Positions 1 to 10,204 of a stretch of DNA of 64,000 nt are shown here, one piece after another (the stretch's first letter is position 1; every line of letters begins with the position of its first letter). The notes beneath the pieces were generated by a model. The model did no database searches and was not told the origin of the DNA. It saw nothing but the letters and a program-made list of their open reading frames with translations. This DNA is from Trinickia soli. Lineage in GTDB: Bacteria > Pseudomonadota > Gammaproteobacteria > Burkholderiales > Burkholderiaceae. The position numbers and the translations under genes are program-made. The stretch is taken from NCBI RefSeq assembly GCF_002879855.1, contig NZ_PNYB01000016.1:62001-126000 (forward strand), read 5' to 3'.

Positions 1-2
1 CC

Positions 3-2306
3 GGCGCGAATGCGTTCGGCGTGCTGCTGCAGTATCCGGGCGCGTTCGGCGACGTGCGCGACTACCGCGCGCTGACCGAGGCCGTGCATGCGGCGGGCGG
101 CCATGTGGTCGTCGCGGCCGATCTGCTGGCGCTGACGGTGCTGACGCCGCCGGGCGAGTGGGGCGCCGACGTGGCCGTGGGCACCTCCCAGCGGTTCGGC
201 GTGCCGGTCGGGTTCGGCGGGCCGCACGCCGCCTACATGGCGGTGCGCGACGCGTTCAAGCGTCAAATGCCGGGCCGGCTCGTCGGCGTGACCGTCGATG
301 CGCAAGGCAAGAGCGCATTGCGCCTGGCGCTGCAGACGCGCGAGCAACATATTCGCCGCGAAAAAGCCACTTCGAACGTGTGTACGGCGCAGGCGCTGCT
401 CGCGATCATGGCGAGCATGTACGCCGTTTATCACGGGCCGCAGGGGCTCAGGACCATCGCGCAGCGCGTGCATCGCATCGCGCAACTCTTGGCGACGGGC
501 GTGCAGCAACTCGGTTACACGCTCGTCAACGAGACCTTTTTCGACACGCTGACGATCGAAACCGGCACGCGCACGGCGGCTGTTCACGATGCGGCCAAGC
601 GCATGCGGATCAATCTGCGCCGTGTCAGCGACACGCGCGTCGGCGTATCCGTCGACGAAACGACGAAGCGCGCCGATCTGAACGATCTGCTGTGCGTCTT
701 CGCGACCGCGGCCGGCGCGATCGACGTGCCGCACGTCGACGTGCTCGATACGGCTTTGACACGCGCCGAGGCGGAAGGCCGCAGCGGCGAATCGGGCGGG
801 GCGGCGGCGGTGCCGGCCGCGCTCGTGCGCACGAGCGCGTACCTGACGCACCACGTCTTCAACCGTCACCATTCGGAGACGGAGATGCTGCGCTATCTGC
901 GCAGCCTCGCCGACAAGGATCTCGCGCTCGATCGCTCGATGATCCCGCTGGGCTCCTGCACGATGAAGCTGAACGCCACCTCGGAGATGCTGCCCGTCAC
1001 GTGGCCTGAGTTCGCGCAGATTCACCCGTTCGCGCCCGCCGACCAGACGGTCGGCTATCGCGAGATGATCGACCAGCTCGAGCATATGCTCGTCGCGGCG
1101 ACGGGTTATGCGGCCGTCTCGTTGCAGCCTAATGCGGGCTCGCAGGGCGAGTACGCCGGCCTGCTCATCATTCATGCCTATCACGCCTCGCGCGGCGAAG
1201 GTCATCGCGACGTCTGCCTGATTCCGGCGTCCGCGCACGGCACGAACCCGGCCTCGGCGCATATGGCGGGCATGAAGGTGGTCGTCGTCGGCTGCGACGA
1301 GCAAGGTAACGTCGACATCGAAGACTTGAAGGCGAAGGCGGCCGAGCATTCGGCGAACCTCGCGGCCATCATGATCACGTACCCGTCGACGCACGGCGTG
1401 TTTGAGCAGAACGTGCGCGAGATCTGCGAGATCGTGCATGCGCACGGCGGGCAGGTCTATGTCGACGGCGCGAACATGAATGCGATGGTCGGACTCACGG
1501 CGCCCGGGCAATTCGGCGGCGACGTGTCGCATCTGAATCTGCACAAGACCTTCTGCATTCCGCACGGCGGCGGCGGTCCCGGCGTGGGTCCCGTTGCTGT
1601 CGGCGCGCATCTGGCGCAGTTCCTGCCGAACCAGACTTCGTCGGGCTATCGCCGCGCCGAGAACGGCATCGGCGCCGTATCGGCCGCTCCGTACGGATCG
1701 GCCTCGATTCTGCCGATTTCGTGGATGTACATCGCGATGATGGGGGCGAAGAACCTGACGGCGGCGACGGAAGTGGCGATTCTGAACGCCAACTACGTGG
1801 CCAAGCGTCTGGCGCCGCATTATCCGGTCCTGTACTCGGGCCCGGGCGGACTCGTCGCGCACGAGTGCATTCTCGATCTGCGCCCGATCAAGGATGCGAG
1901 CGGGATCACGGTCGACGATGTCGCCAAGCGCCTTGCCGATTACGGCTTCCATGCGCCGACGATGAGCTTCCCGGTGCCGGGCACGCTGATGGTCGAGCCG
2001 ACCGAATCGGAATCGAAAGAGGAGCTCGATCGCTTCGTCGAGGCGATGATCGCGATTCGCGAGGAGATTCGCGCGGTCGAGGAAGGTCGTGCCGATCGCG
2101 AGGACAATCCGCTCAAGCACGCGCCGCATACGGCGGCCGTGGTGACGGCGAACGAGTGGCCGCATGCGTACACGCGGGAGGCGGCGGCCTATCCGTTGCC
2201 CTCGCTTGTGACGCGCAAGTACTGGCCGCCGGTCGGGCGAGCGGACAACGCGTATGGCGACCGCAATTTGTTCTGTTCCTGCGTGCCGGTGGCCGATTAC
2301 GCGTAA
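3..2306 (+). CDS. gcvP: Glycine dehydrogenase (decarboxylating), P-protein, 5'-truncated by the window
   Basis: This is the pyridoxal-phosphate P-protein of the glycine cleavage system. It decarboxylates glycine and passes the aminomethyl group to lipoyl-GcvH. About 767 residues are present; the family is about 950-980 long, so only the N-terminal part lies outside the window. The reading frame is open to the left edge. The PLP-lysine motif HLNLHKTFC followed by a glycine-rich loop ([11 protein letters not shown]) is visible, as is the C-terminal half beginning near [10 protein letters not shown]. gcvT and gcvH are expected just upstream. The serine deaminase sdaA follows after one intervening gene, which fits a glycine-to-serine-to-pyruvate route. 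The stop codon lies inside the first copy of a short tandem repeat. Confidence 0.97.
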   Translation, partial: GANAFGVLLQYPGAFGDVRDYRALTEAVHAAGGHVVVAADLLALTVLTPPGEWGADVAVGTSQRFGVPVGFGGPHAAYMAVRDAFKRQMPGRLVGVTVDAQGKSALRLALQTREQHIRREKATSNVCTAQALLAIMASMYAVYHGPQGLRTIAQRVHRIAQLLATGVQQLGYTLVNETFFDTLTIETGTRTAAVHDAAKRMRINLRRVSDTRVGVSVDETTKRADLNDLLCVFATAAGAIDVPHVDVLDTALTRAEAEGRSGESGGAAAVPAALVRTSAYLTHHVFNRHHSETEMLRYLRSLADKDLALDRSMIPLGSCTMKLNATSEMLPVTWPEFAQIHPFAPADQTVGYREMIDQLEHMLVAATGYAAVSLQPNAGSQGEYAGLLIIHAYHASRGEGHRDVCLIPASAHGTNPASAHMAGMKVVVVGCDEQGNVDIEDLKAKAAEHSANLAAIMITYPSTHGVFEQNVREICEIVHAHGGQVYVDGANMNAMVGLTAPGQFGGDVSHLNLHKTFCIPHGGGGPGVGPVAVGAHLAQFLPNQTSSGYRRAENGIGAVSAAPYGSASILPISWMYIAMMGAKNLTAATEVAILNANYVAKRLAPHYPVLYSGPGGLVAHECILDLRPIKDASGITVDDVAKRLADYGFHAPTMSFPVPGTLMVEPTESESKEELDRFVEAMIAIREEIRAVEEGRADREDNPLKHAPHTAAVVTANEWPHAYTREAAAYPLPSLVTRKYWPPVGRADNAYGDRNLFCSCVPVADYA

Positions 2307-2365
2307 CGGCGGGAGCCGTGAGCGTAACGGCGGGAGCCGTGAGCGTAACGGCGCGAGGCGTCAGC
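2304..2365. repeat. 21-bp tandem repeat, about 2.9 copies, starting at the gcvP stop codon
   Basis: Two identical 21-bp units (2304-2324 and 2325-2345) and a diverged third (2346-2365) follow head to tail. Each unit begins TAACGGCG. The first TAA is the gcvP stop, and the further copies repeat TAA in the same frame because the unit is a multiple of three. No function is known to me; replication slippage is the simplest origin. Confidence 0.85.
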
Positions 2366-2388
2366 ATGCCCGCTGTGCGCGGGCATGC
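2364..2388 (+). terminator. Terminator-like hairpin after gcvP
   Basis: A perfect 10-bp GC-rich stem, GCATGCCCGC / GCGGGCATGC, closes a 5-base loop (TGTGC) and is followed by TTCGCT. The poly-T tract is weak, so intrinsic termination would be partial. It separates gcvP from the lyase-like gene. Confidence 0.6.
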
Positions 2389-2448
2389 TTCGCTCGGCGC
2401 GAATACCGGCTACCATCTGTCTCCGCAAGGCCAACGAGGGAGCGACGG

Positions 2449-3555
2449 ATGGAGCAGGCGGTCAATACGGAATCGAAATCGCGCGCATCGTTCGCGGCTT
2501 GGCTGATTGCCTGTGCGGGGGCGCTGGCGCCCGCGGGCGCGGCGCAAGCGGCGATGAACTTCTGCGCGGCGCCGGCCATGCAGACGAGCGAGCGCACGAG
2601 CGCGGCGCCCAGCGCGCAAGGCCTCGTCAAACGCGTCGCGGCGCGTCTGAACGATCAACCGAAGCCGCTCGCGCGCCTGCATACGGAAGGCACGCTGCCG
2701 CACGAGGGCATCTACGACGAAAGCGTCGAAGCCGAACGCGACCTGGAACTGATGCGCGATGCCGCGCTCGTCTGGCGCGCGACGGGCGACGCTCGCTATT
2801 TGCATCTCGTCGACCGATTCCTGCTCGCTTGGGCCACCACCTATCAGCCGAGCTTCGACCCGATCGACGAGACGCATTTCGACTCGATGATTCTCGCCTA
2901 CGACATGACCGCCAGTGCGCTGTCGGTGAAGACGCGCAATGCCACCGCCGCATTCATCAGCAAGCTTGCGAACGGCTATGTGGAGCGAATCGATGCGCAG
3001 CAGCGGCCGTTGACGGGCGTGTATCGCAACAACTGGGAGAGCCACCGCGTGAAGCTGATCGCGATGGCCGCGTTCACGCTTGACGACCGCAAGCTCATCA
3101 ACGCGGCGCAGCGGTTGTTCATCGAGCAGATCGGCGAAAACGTGGCACCCGACGGCGCAACCGTCGACTACGCCGAGCGCGATGCGTTGCATTACGTGAC
3201 CTACGACCTGGAGCCGCTCGTCGTTGCGGCGCTGGCCGCGCGCCGTCACAACCGCAACTGGCTCGCACAGCGTGCACAAAATGGTGCTTCGCTGCAATCG
3301 GCGATCGACTGGCTCGTGCCTTATGCACTCGGAGAAAAGACGCACGAGGAGTTCGTTCATTCAAGCGTCGCGTTCGATGCGAAGCGGCGCGAGGCGGGCC
3401 TGACCGGCTATTCGGGGCCATGGGATCCGAAGGGTGCGGCGGAACTGTTTCATCTGGCCGCGCGGCTGTCGGGCCGCTATGCGGGTGTCGCGCTGCGGCT
3501 GGCGCCGACACCGCCGGCATGGCTCGCCGTGTGCCTCCCGCTGCCGGCGCGGTAG
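2449..3555 (+). CDS. Alginate lyase (PL5)-family secreted protein
   Basis: The predicted 368-residue protein starts at an ATG preceded by a purine-rich GAGGGAG site. An N-terminal hydrophobic stretch ending in AGAAQA looks like a Sec signal peptide, so it is probably periplasmic. The body resembles the all-alpha (alpha/alpha toroid) alginate/mannuronate lyases: a region around FDSMILAYDMTAS is followed by the Asn-Asn motif NNWESHR, at the position of the catalytic NNH of PL5 enzymes. The usual NNHxxW is not conserved exactly, so the polysaccharide substrate is unknown. The C-terminus is Pro/Ala rich and may be diverged. The gene sits between gcvP and sdaA with no obvious metabolic link to either. 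Confidence 0.75.
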   Translation: MEQAVNTESKSRASFAAWLIACAGALAPAGAAQAAMNFCAAPAMQTSERTSAAPSAQGLVKRVAARLNDQPKPLARLHTEGTLPHEGIYDESVEAERDLELMRDAALVWRATGDARYLHLVDRFLLAWATTYQPSFDPIDETHFDSMILAYDMTASALSVKTRNATAAFISKLANGYVERIDAQQRPLTGVYRNNWESHRVKLIAMAAFTLDDRKLINAAQRLFIEQIGENVAPDGATVDYAERDALHYVTYDLEPLVVAALAARRHNRNWLAQRAQNGASLQSAIDWLVPYALGEKTHEEFVHSSVAFDAKRREAGLTGYSGPWDPKGAAELFHLAARLSGRYAGVALRLAPTPPAWLAVCLPLPAR

Positions 3556-3733
3556 CGTCAGCGAGGCATCGGCGAGGAATCGAAATTTGCGTATTTCGCA
3601 AGGTGTCGGGTGAATCGTTGTATCGAGTGACGGCCGGTCGCCGGGCGCCGGGCATCAGGGCGCATACTTATCAACCCGAACGGCGCGAGCATGTCGCGCG
3701 CGCCGCTTCGATCAATCAGCGGGTGGAGCAGCA

Positions 3734-5122
3734 ATGGCAGTCAGCGTTTTCGATTTGTTCAAGATCGGCATTGGCCCGTCCAGTTCTCATACGGTCGGGC
3801 CCATGCGCGCGGCCCTGCTGTTCGTGCAAGGACTCGAGCGCGATGGGCTGCTCGAGCAGACGGCTTCGGTCAAGGTGGAACTCTACGGATCGCTCGGCGC
3901 AACGGGCAAAGGGCACGGCACCGATCGCGGGGTCATGCTCGGGCTCATGGGCGACGCGCCCGATACGGTCGACCCGTCGACGGTCGCTGCTCGTCTCGAT
4001 ATCGTGCAGAAAACGCGGCGGCTTACGCTGATCGGCAAACAGGAAATCGCGTTCACGCCGAAGGAACAGATCGCGTTTTACCGCCAGGCACTGCCCGAAC
4101 ATCCGAACGGCTTGAAGCTGCGCGCGACCGACGCGGCCGGCGCCGCGCTCCGCGAGGCGACCTATCTGTCAGTGGGCGGCGGTTTTGTCGTGACGGCGGG
4201 CGCGCCGAATACGAAGGTGTTGCAGGCGGCCGATCAGCGCGCGCATCCGTTCAGCACCGGCAACGAACTGCTCGCGCTCTGCGCATCGACGGGCAAGTCG
4301 ATCGCCGAACTCATGTGGGACAACGAGCGCGTCTGGCATACCGAGGAAGAAACGCGTATCGGTTTGCTGAAGATCTGGGATGTGATGCAATCATGCGTCG
4401 CCCGCGGCTGCGGCATCGGCAATCCGGACGCCGACGGCACCCTGCCAGGGCCGTTCCAGGTCAAGCGCCGCGCGCCGCAACTCTATCGCACGTTGTCGGG
4501 CAACCCTGAGCAGGCGCTGCGCGATCCGCTTTCGATGGTCGATTGGATCAATCTTTATGCGATCGCCGTCAACGAAGAAAACGCGGCGGGCGGGCGCGTG
4601 GTGACGGCGCCGACGAACGGCGCCGCGGGGATCATCCCGGCGGTGCTGCATTACTACACGCGTTTCGTGCCGGGCGCGAACGAGCAGGGCGTCATCGATT
4701 TTCTGATGACGGCGGCCGCAATCGGCATTCTCTACAAGCTGAACGCGTCGATTTCCGGTGCGGAAGTCGGCTGCCAGGGCGAGGTGGGCGTCGCCTGCTC
4801 GATGGCGGCCGGCGCGCTGGCCGCCGTGACGGGCGGCACGCCGCGCCAGGTCGAGAACGCGGCCGAAATCGGCATGGAGCACAACCTGGGGCTGACCTGC
4901 GATCCGGTGGGCGGCATGGTGCAGATTCCCTGCATCGAGCGCAACGCGATGGCCGCCGTCAAAGCCGTCAACGCGGCGCGTATGGCGTTGCGCGGCGACG
5001 GCAGCCATTACGTGTCGCTCGATTCCGTCATCAAGACGATGCGCGAGACGGGCGCCGACATGAAGACGAAGTACAAGGAAACGTCGCGCGGCGGATTGGC
5101 CGTGAACATCGTCGAGTGCTGA
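3734..5122 (+). CDS. sdaA: L-serine ammonia-lyase (iron-sulfur type)
   Basis: The 462-residue single-chain enzyme deaminates L-serine to pyruvate and ammonia. The N-terminal region shows the [14 protein letters not shown] motif of the beta-chain domain. The C-terminal alpha domain carries [25 protein letters not shown] and [15 protein letters not shown], which supply the cysteines expected for the [4Fe-4S] cluster. Length matches the family. The start is an ATG with a weak upstream GGTGGAG site. Proximity to gcvP suggests removal of serine made from glycine-derived one-carbon units. It is convergent with the next gene. Confidence 0.97.
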   Translation: MAVSVFDLFKIGIGPSSSHTVGPMRAALLFVQGLERDGLLEQTASVKVELYGSLGATGKGHGTDRGVMLGLMGDAPDTVDPSTVAARLDIVQKTRRLTLIGKQEIAFTPKEQIAFYRQALPEHPNGLKLRATDAAGAALREATYLSVGGGFVVTAGAPNTKVLQAADQRAHPFSTGNELLALCASTGKSIAELMWDNERVWHTEEETRIGLLKIWDVMQSCVARGCGIGNPDADGTLPGPFQVKRRAPQLYRTLSGNPEQALRDPLSMVDWINLYAIAVNEENAAGGRVVTAPTNGAAGIIPAVLHYYTRFVPGANEQGVIDFLMTAAAIGILYKLNASISGAEVGCQGEVGVACSMAAGALAAVTGGTPRQVENAAEIGMEHNLGLTCDPVGGMVQIPCIERNAMAAVKAVNAARMALRGDGSHYVSLDSVIKTMRETGADMKTKYKETSRGGLAVNIVEC

Positions 5123-5176
5123 CGCTACAGCTGCCGCCGATCACGGGCGCAACTGGGGCGCGCGGGGCGCCTTGCG

Positions 5177-6193
5177 TCACGCGATGAATGACAGCCGGAT
5201 CGATTTCTCCTGCGCGAAATCGCGAATGTGACGCTCCGCGGCATTCCACGGTAGGCCGAGGAAAGTCGAACGCATCTCGGAGCGCGAGATCACGATCGCG
5301 GCAATGTCGCGATCGAAGCGGATGTCCGCATGAGCGTGGAATTCGATGTAGTTGACTTTGACGCCCGTCGTATCGGGCGGCAGGCAATAGGTCGAGCCGC
5401 GCGCGCGTTGTCCGCTGGCATACAGGTAGATCTGCCTGAGCATACCCGGCGTGCAGTAGAGCAGGATCTTTTCGAGGTTGAAGTAGGTGGCGATCGCGTC
5501 GTGCAGCGTGATGTGATGGCCGCCGTATTCCTCGCTGCGCGCGGCGAGGTCTTTGTTGACCTTGAACGAGTCCGTATGGGCGAAGGTCGACGCGTGCTTG
5601 ATATGTTCCTTGAGCACCGCGTAGGACTTTCCATAGCCGTTGCCGCCCGCACCGCCGCCCTGGCAATAGGCGAAATCGAGCGCGCCGTAGCGCGGCCGCA
5701 CCCACGGTTGAAAATGCGGCGAGGTCGGTAGACCGACCCGATTCATGCCCGTGGCACAGAAGTGTGCGACCAATCGGCGCGCATCCCTCAACGGGTGCGA
5801 ACGACCGCTGCGCGCCCGCCCGCCATAATCGCCGAATTCCATCTCCACGTCGTTCCGGTACCAGCGATCCTTGACGATCTTGGGGTCGTGAGTCGGTTTG
5901 CCCAGCCTGTCGAAGAGATTCAATACGCGAGACGGTTCACGTCCATTGCCGAACCACGTGTCCGCATTGAAATTGATCGTGAGCCGGCCTTCTTTCAATA
6001 CGCCGAGCATGCGCGTTTCGAATAACCGCCGTGCCTGCTGATTCGATTCATGCGGCCGGCAGATTCTCATAAAACGGCGAAACGCTCTTTCCTTTAGATC
6101 CAGATGACGGTCGGCGATATTGCGCAGACCGAGCACATTGTTTCGGGCCAGCCGCGCCAGTGCGGCTTCGGTTTCGAATTCGTCGGCTCGCAT
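5177..6193 (-). CDS. DUF3626-like protein of unknown function
   Basis: The predicted 338-residue protein begins at ATG 6193 (MRADEFETEAAL); a longer in-frame opening exists upstream but is not protein-like. I see no signal peptide or membrane segment. Segments RLTINFNADTW, RPRYGALDFA and NYIEFHAHADIRFDRDIAAIVI resemble the conserved blocks I associate with DUF3626 (rLtlNFhPDr, RPkYGAL, yvEaqvHG...DvealV). That assignment is by eye and tentative. A glycine-rich stretch, CQGGGAGGNGYGKS, follows the middle block. The function is unknown. It is divergently oriented from the ThDP enzyme. Confidence 0.6.
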   Translation of the reverse strand: MRADEFETEAALARLARNNVLGLRNIADRHLDLKERAFRRFMRICRPHESNQQARRLFETRMLGVLKEGRLTINFNADTWFGNGREPSRVLNLFDRLGKPTHDPKIVKDRWYRNDVEMEFGDYGGRARSGRSHPLRDARRLVAHFCATGMNRVGLPTSPHFQPWVRPRYGALDFAYCQGGGAGGNGYGKSYAVLKEHIKHASTFAHTDSFKVNKDLAARSEEYGGHHITLHDAIATYFNLEKILLYCTPGMLRQIYLYASGQRARGSTYCLPPDTTGVKVNYIEFHAHADIRFDRDIAAIVISRSEMRSTFLGLPWNAAERHIRDFAQEKSIRLSFIA

Positions 6194-6497
6194 CAGGTCG
6201 TCTCCGCGGTTTGCATGGCTTCGAATGTATCGTCGCCGTCTCGAACCCAGCAGCGGAAAAGTCGCAGAATCGTTTCGGCGATGGGTAACCGAAGGGGGGC
6301 GCCGACTATGCCTCGACCCGTGCGTCGAGCTATGCGCCGATGGATGCGGCAAGCCGCCGCGCACGTGCCTCGCCCACATTTTTTCGGCAGTGACAGTGCG
6401 CACGACGCAGGCGTAAGCTGTCGACGCCGTGTCTCCCAACGCGCTTTGTGTCGTTTCCACTTCCAACAAATCACAGACAGTCAGGAGGTTGCCGCAC
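6194..6497. other. Divergent intergenic region, no gene seen
   Basis: About 300 bases separate two divergent genes and presumably hold both promoters. I found no convincing -35/-10 pair, RNA or repeat. A strong Shine-Dalgarno sequence, AGGAGGT, lies at its right end (6483-6489) and sets the start of the next gene. Confidence 0.5.
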
Positions 6498-8204
6498 ATG
6501 TCGAATGCCGCCGATACCACGAACGTGACCGGAGCGCGTCTACTCGTCGACGCGCTTGTCACGCATGGAGTCGATCGTGTCTTCAGCGTCCCGGGAGAGA
6601 GTTTTCTCGCCGTGCTCGATGCGCTGCACGATGAAACCGAACGCATTCGCACGTTTGTTTGCCGACACGAAGCCGGCGCAGCCAACATGGCCGAGGCGAC
6701 CGGCAAGTTGACGGGACGTCCCGGCGTTGCACTCGTCACGCGCGGGCCCGGTGCGACCCATGCGTCGATCGGCGTCCACACCGCATTCCAAGACTCGACG
6801 CCGATGATTCTGCTGATCGGTCAGTGTGCGCGCGAGCATCTCGATCGCGAAGCGTTTCAGGAGATCGACTATCGGCGGATGTTCGGGCAGATGGCGAAAT
6901 GGGTCGCCCAGATCGACGACGCGAGGCGCATTCCCGAGTATCTGAGCCACGCGTTCCACACGGCGTGTGCCGGCCGGCCGGGCCCCGTCGTGCTCGCGCT
7001 GCCGGAAGACATGCTGTCCGATCCGTGCCCGCGGGTGCCGGGCGCGCCACCGTTCAAGCGCATCGCCGCATCGCCGTCGCACGCGCAGATCGATGCGCTG
7101 CGCGACCTGCTCGAGCGCGCGCAACGGCCGGTGGTCATTGCGGGCGGCAGCGGCTGGAACGAACAGGCATGCGCCGATCTGCGCCGGTTCGTGGAAAGCT
7201 GGCAATTGCCGATCGGCTGCGCGTTCCGCTATCAGGACACCATCGACAACGATCACCCGAATTACGCCGGCGACGTCGGCCTCGGCATCAATCCCGCACT
7301 CGCACAGCGCATCCGCGAGGCCGATCTGCTGCTCGTGATCGGTCCGCGTCTGGGCGAAGCGACGACAAGCGGCTATGTGCTGCTCGACATCCCGAAGACG
7401 AAGCAAACGCTCATCCACGTTCATCAGGGGGCGGAAGAACTGGGCCGCGTCTATGCGGCCGATCTGCCGATCGTCTCCGGCATGCCGGAAATTGCGTCGG
7501 CGCTCGCAGCGCTCGAGCCGCGCGGGACACCGGCCTGGGCGGGCACGGCGCAGCAAGCGCACGGCGCCTACCTCGAATGGCGTGCGCCGCGGCCGATGCT
7601 CGGCGATGTCCAGTTGGGCGAAATCATGGCGCAGTTGCGCGAACGCCTGCCCGGGGACGCCATTGTAACGAACGGCGCCGGCAACTACGCGATCTGGCTC
7701 CATCGCCATTTCGCCTATCGGCAATGGCGCACGCAAGTCGCACCGACGAGCGGGGCGATGGGCTATGGCGTGCCCGCTGCGATTGCGGCGAAGGCGCTTT
7801 ATCCCGGACGTACCGTCGTCGCACTTGCGGGCGACGGCTGCTTCATGATGTCGTCGCAAGAGCTCGCGACGGCGATGCAGTATCGTCTGAACGTTGTTTT
7901 CATCGTCGTCAACAACGCGCACTTCGGCACGATCCGCATGCATCAGGAGCGCCATTATCCTGGTCGCACGCACGGCACCGGGCTGACGAATCCCGATTTC
8001 GCGGCGTTTGCGCGTTCGTTCGGCGCGCATGGCGAAACGGTCGAACGGACGGCGGATTTCTTGCCGGCGTTCGATCGATGCATCGCCAGCGGGCTGCCGG
8101 CCGTCATCGAAATTCGCGTGCCGCAGGAAGTCAGCACGCCGTCGGCCACGCTCGACGACATCCGCGAGCAAGGCCGGCGCGCGCGAGCGGGCGCCGGCTC
8201 ATAG
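6498..8204 (+). CDS. Thiamine diphosphate-dependent enzyme, acetolactate-synthase-like (catalytic subunit fold)
   Basis: The 568-residue protein has the three-domain ThDP decarboxylase fold. The N-terminal Pyr domain carries the activating Glu in CRHEAGAANMAEA, followed by a central domain (about 190-330). The C-terminal PP domain has GDGCFMMSSQELATA...NN, the Mg/ThDP-binding motif. The start is fixed by AGGAGGT eight bases upstream of ATG. No small regulatory subunit (ilvN-like) lies nearby, so this is probably not the biosynthetic acetolactate synthase. Related single-subunit enzymes include catabolic ALS, benzoylformate decarboxylase and oxalyl-CoA decarboxylase types; the substrate cannot be read from the sequence. 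Confidence 0.85.
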   Translation: MSNAADTTNVTGARLLVDALVTHGVDRVFSVPGESFLAVLDALHDETERIRTFVCRHEAGAANMAEATGKLTGRPGVALVTRGPGATHASIGVHTAFQDSTPMILLIGQCAREHLDREAFQEIDYRRMFGQMAKWVAQIDDARRIPEYLSHAFHTACAGRPGPVVLALPEDMLSDPCPRVPGAPPFKRIAASPSHAQIDALRDLLERAQRPVVIAGGSGWNEQACADLRRFVESWQLPIGCAFRYQDTIDNDHPNYAGDVGLGINPALAQRIREADLLLVIGPRLGEATTSGYVLLDIPKTKQTLIHVHQGAEELGRVYAADLPIVSGMPEIASALAALEPRGTPAWAGTAQQAHGAYLEWRAPRPMLGDVQLGEIMAQLRERLPGDAIVTNGAGNYAIWLHRHFAYRQWRTQVAPTSGAMGYGVPAAIAAKALYPGRTVVALAGDGCFMMSSQELATAMQYRLNVVFIVVNNAHFGTIRMHQERHYPGRTHGTGLTNPDFAAFARSFGAHGETVERTADFLPAFDRCIASGLPAVIEIRVPQEVSTPSATLDDIREQGRRARAGAGS

Positions 8205-8220
8205 CCGCGGCGCCGCGGCT
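8203..8220. repeat. 18-bp perfect palindrome after the ThDP-enzyme gene
   Basis: AGCCGCGGCGCCGCGGCT is self-complementary and overlaps the end of the upstream stop codon region. It is followed by short degenerate copies of a CGCGGCTTGA-type word. It could act as a GC-rich terminator stem, but there is no T tract. Confidence 0.5.
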
Positions 8221-8447
8221 TAGGCTCGCGGCTTGAGACGCGGCTTGAAACGCGGTTGGCGAGGCGCGATCGGGCAGGCGCGGTTGGCCAGGCGTGCCGG
8301 GCGGGATGCGCCTATGCTGACCGCTATGGGCAGCGCAAAGAATCGCAGCGCGCGATCGCGCGCGGGCGTACGCTTCCCAACTTACAGCCGCGCCGGGACC
8401 GTCCTTTATGTAGTGGATCGGCGGTCAACCGGCACGAGAAGGCGGGT

Positions 8448-10175
8448 ATGAGGAATCGGCGCGCACACCGATGGCTGGCGGGCCTCGCCACGGCGCTGGC
8501 TTTGACGGGAACGGCTGCCCAGACAGCGTCGCCGCCGGCTGTTTGCGCGCCTGCGCTTGCGCTCGACGATGTCGCGCCGACCTTCCGTTTCGTGCGCAAA
8601 TGCGATATCACGCCAGAACGGTTGACGCGGTTTGCCGCCGACGCGGAGCGCGCCGCGCATCGTGCCCGCCTGCGCAGCAGTCAACGTGTCGCTTTTGCCA
8701 AAGCGGCCAATCTCATGTTCGCCGCCGCACCGCCCGAAGCGTTCGACCGACTTGCGCCGCTCGTGCTCGCGCTTGCCGCGCTGGGCACGGGCAAGCCGGA
8801 CCTCGACTTCGCCGCGCTCGCGCGCAGCTGGGTCGATCGCTATGGTCTGCTCATGCGGCGCGTGCGCGTGTTATGGACCGACGATCCGTTGGAGCCACAG
8901 GTCCATGCCGCGCTGGCCGGATTCGCTTTCGACGATGCGGCCAAGTCGCTTGCCCTTGAACTGGCCGAGCCGGGCGCGCCCGACGAGCTGACCGCCGAAC
9001 GCAGCTTCGAGGCCTCGATCGTCGAGTGGCTGCGGCTTTCTCCAAAGCGTGCGCTCGCGTTGGCGCGCATCGCGCACGCCATGCAGCCGGACGATCTCGA
9101 CATCGCGGAGTTCTACGGCGATCTGCTCGAAGAAGCGCATCTGCTGGAGCAGGCGCAACCTGTCGTCGAGGCGTTGGCGCTGCGCTATCAAGCGCTGGCG
9201 CGGGACAAGCCCGATCGATGGCGGGGCCGGTTCGCGCGCGAACTGGGCAAGCTCGGCGTGCTCTATACGGCATTGGCATTGCCGCAGGATGCCGAGATGG
9301 CCTATTTGCACGCGCTCGGAAACTACTGGGGCCTTGCGCGCGAACAGCCTGAGCGCTTCGGCCCCGATGTCGCCGACGTACTGGAGGCGTTGGGCGCGCT
9401 CTATCGCGACGCCGAGCGCCCGGACGACGCCATCGACGCTTATCGCGAGGCACTCAAACTCGAGCGGGCGCTCGCGCAGCATGACGCCACGGTCTATACG
9501 GTCGGCTTGGCAAGAACCTTGAACGATCTGGGCGTGTTGTACGCGATGACGCATCGTGCGGACGAAGCCCGGCACGCCTATGCCGAGGCGCTCGATCTGC
9601 AGCGCGAGCTCGTGCGCGAGAACCCGATGGCGCATAGGGCGGCGTTGGCCCGCACGCTCAATAATCTGGGCAATCTGTACAGTGATGACGGCCGCTTCAG
9701 TGACGCCGAACAGGCATATGACGAAGCGCTGACGATTCGCCGGGCGTTGGCGCTGGAGAGCCCGACTTACGACGCGCCCGACATGGTGCGCACGTTGACG
9801 AATCTGGGTGTGCTCTATCGCAGGCAAGGCCGTGTTTCGCAAGCCGAGAAAGCCTACCGCGAGGCGCTGCGGACGCTGCAGCCGCTGGAGCGCGGCGCGC
9901 CGGGGGCGTTCAACGCCGACAAGGCGCGCGTGCTGAACAACCTCGGCGTGTTGCTCAGCAAGACGCGTCGCCGGTATGAAGCGGAGGGCGCCTATCGGCG
10001 GGCGATCGTGCTGTACGCCGCCCTCGCGAAAAAAGAGCCCGCCAATTACCGGTCGGACTATGCGCGCGTGTTGGGCAATCTTGCGAAGCTCTATGCGGAG
10101 ATGGGCCGAAAGCGGGAAGCGCAGGCCGTGCGACAGACGGCGGGTAAATTGGGCGGCGCCGAGCGGATCGAATAG
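8448..10175 (+). CDS. Secreted tetratricopeptide-repeat protein
   Basis: The predicted 575-residue protein begins MRNRRAHRW, with a basic n-region, a hydrophobic core and a TGTAAQTA cleavage-like site, so export to the periplasm is likely. From about residue 270 onward it is built of TPR units, with recurring patterns such as LNNLGNLYSDDGRFSDAEQAYDEAL, typical of Kinesin-light-chain-type TPR_12 repeats. The N-terminal 250 residues are not recognised. TPR proteins act as protein-binding scaffolds; no partner is evident. The gene is convergent with the small membrane protein downstream. Confidence 0.8.
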   Translation: MRNRRAHRWLAGLATALALTGTAAQTASPPAVCAPALALDDVAPTFRFVRKCDITPERLTRFAADAERAAHRARLRSSQRVAFAKAANLMFAAAPPEAFDRLAPLVLALAALGTGKPDLDFAALARSWVDRYGLLMRRVRVLWTDDPLEPQVHAALAGFAFDDAAKSLALELAEPGAPDELTAERSFEASIVEWLRLSPKRALALARIAHAMQPDDLDIAEFYGDLLEEAHLLEQAQPVVEALALRYQALARDKPDRWRGRFARELGKLGVLYTALALPQDAEMAYLHALGNYWGLAREQPERFGPDVADVLEALGALYRDAERPDDAIDAYREALKLERALAQHDATVYTVGLARTLNDLGVLYAMTHRADEARHAYAEALDLQRELVRENPMAHRAALARTLNNLGNLYSDDGRFSDAEQAYDEALTIRRALALESPTYDAPDMVRTLTNLGVLYRRQGRVSQAEKAYREALRTLQPLERGAPGAFNADKARVLNNLGVLLSKTRRRYEAEGAYRRAIVLYAALAKKEPANYRSDYARVLGNLAKLYAEMGRKREAQAVRQTAGKLGGAERIE

Positions 10176-10204
10176 ACGGCGTTGGGGTCTTCAGCTTGCC
10201 GGTT

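Noticed and set aside
6540-8171. Long minus-strand frame opposite the ThDP enzyme
   Set aside because: It is a shadow of a strongly supported gene with a perfect ribosome site; the antisense protein is low complexity.
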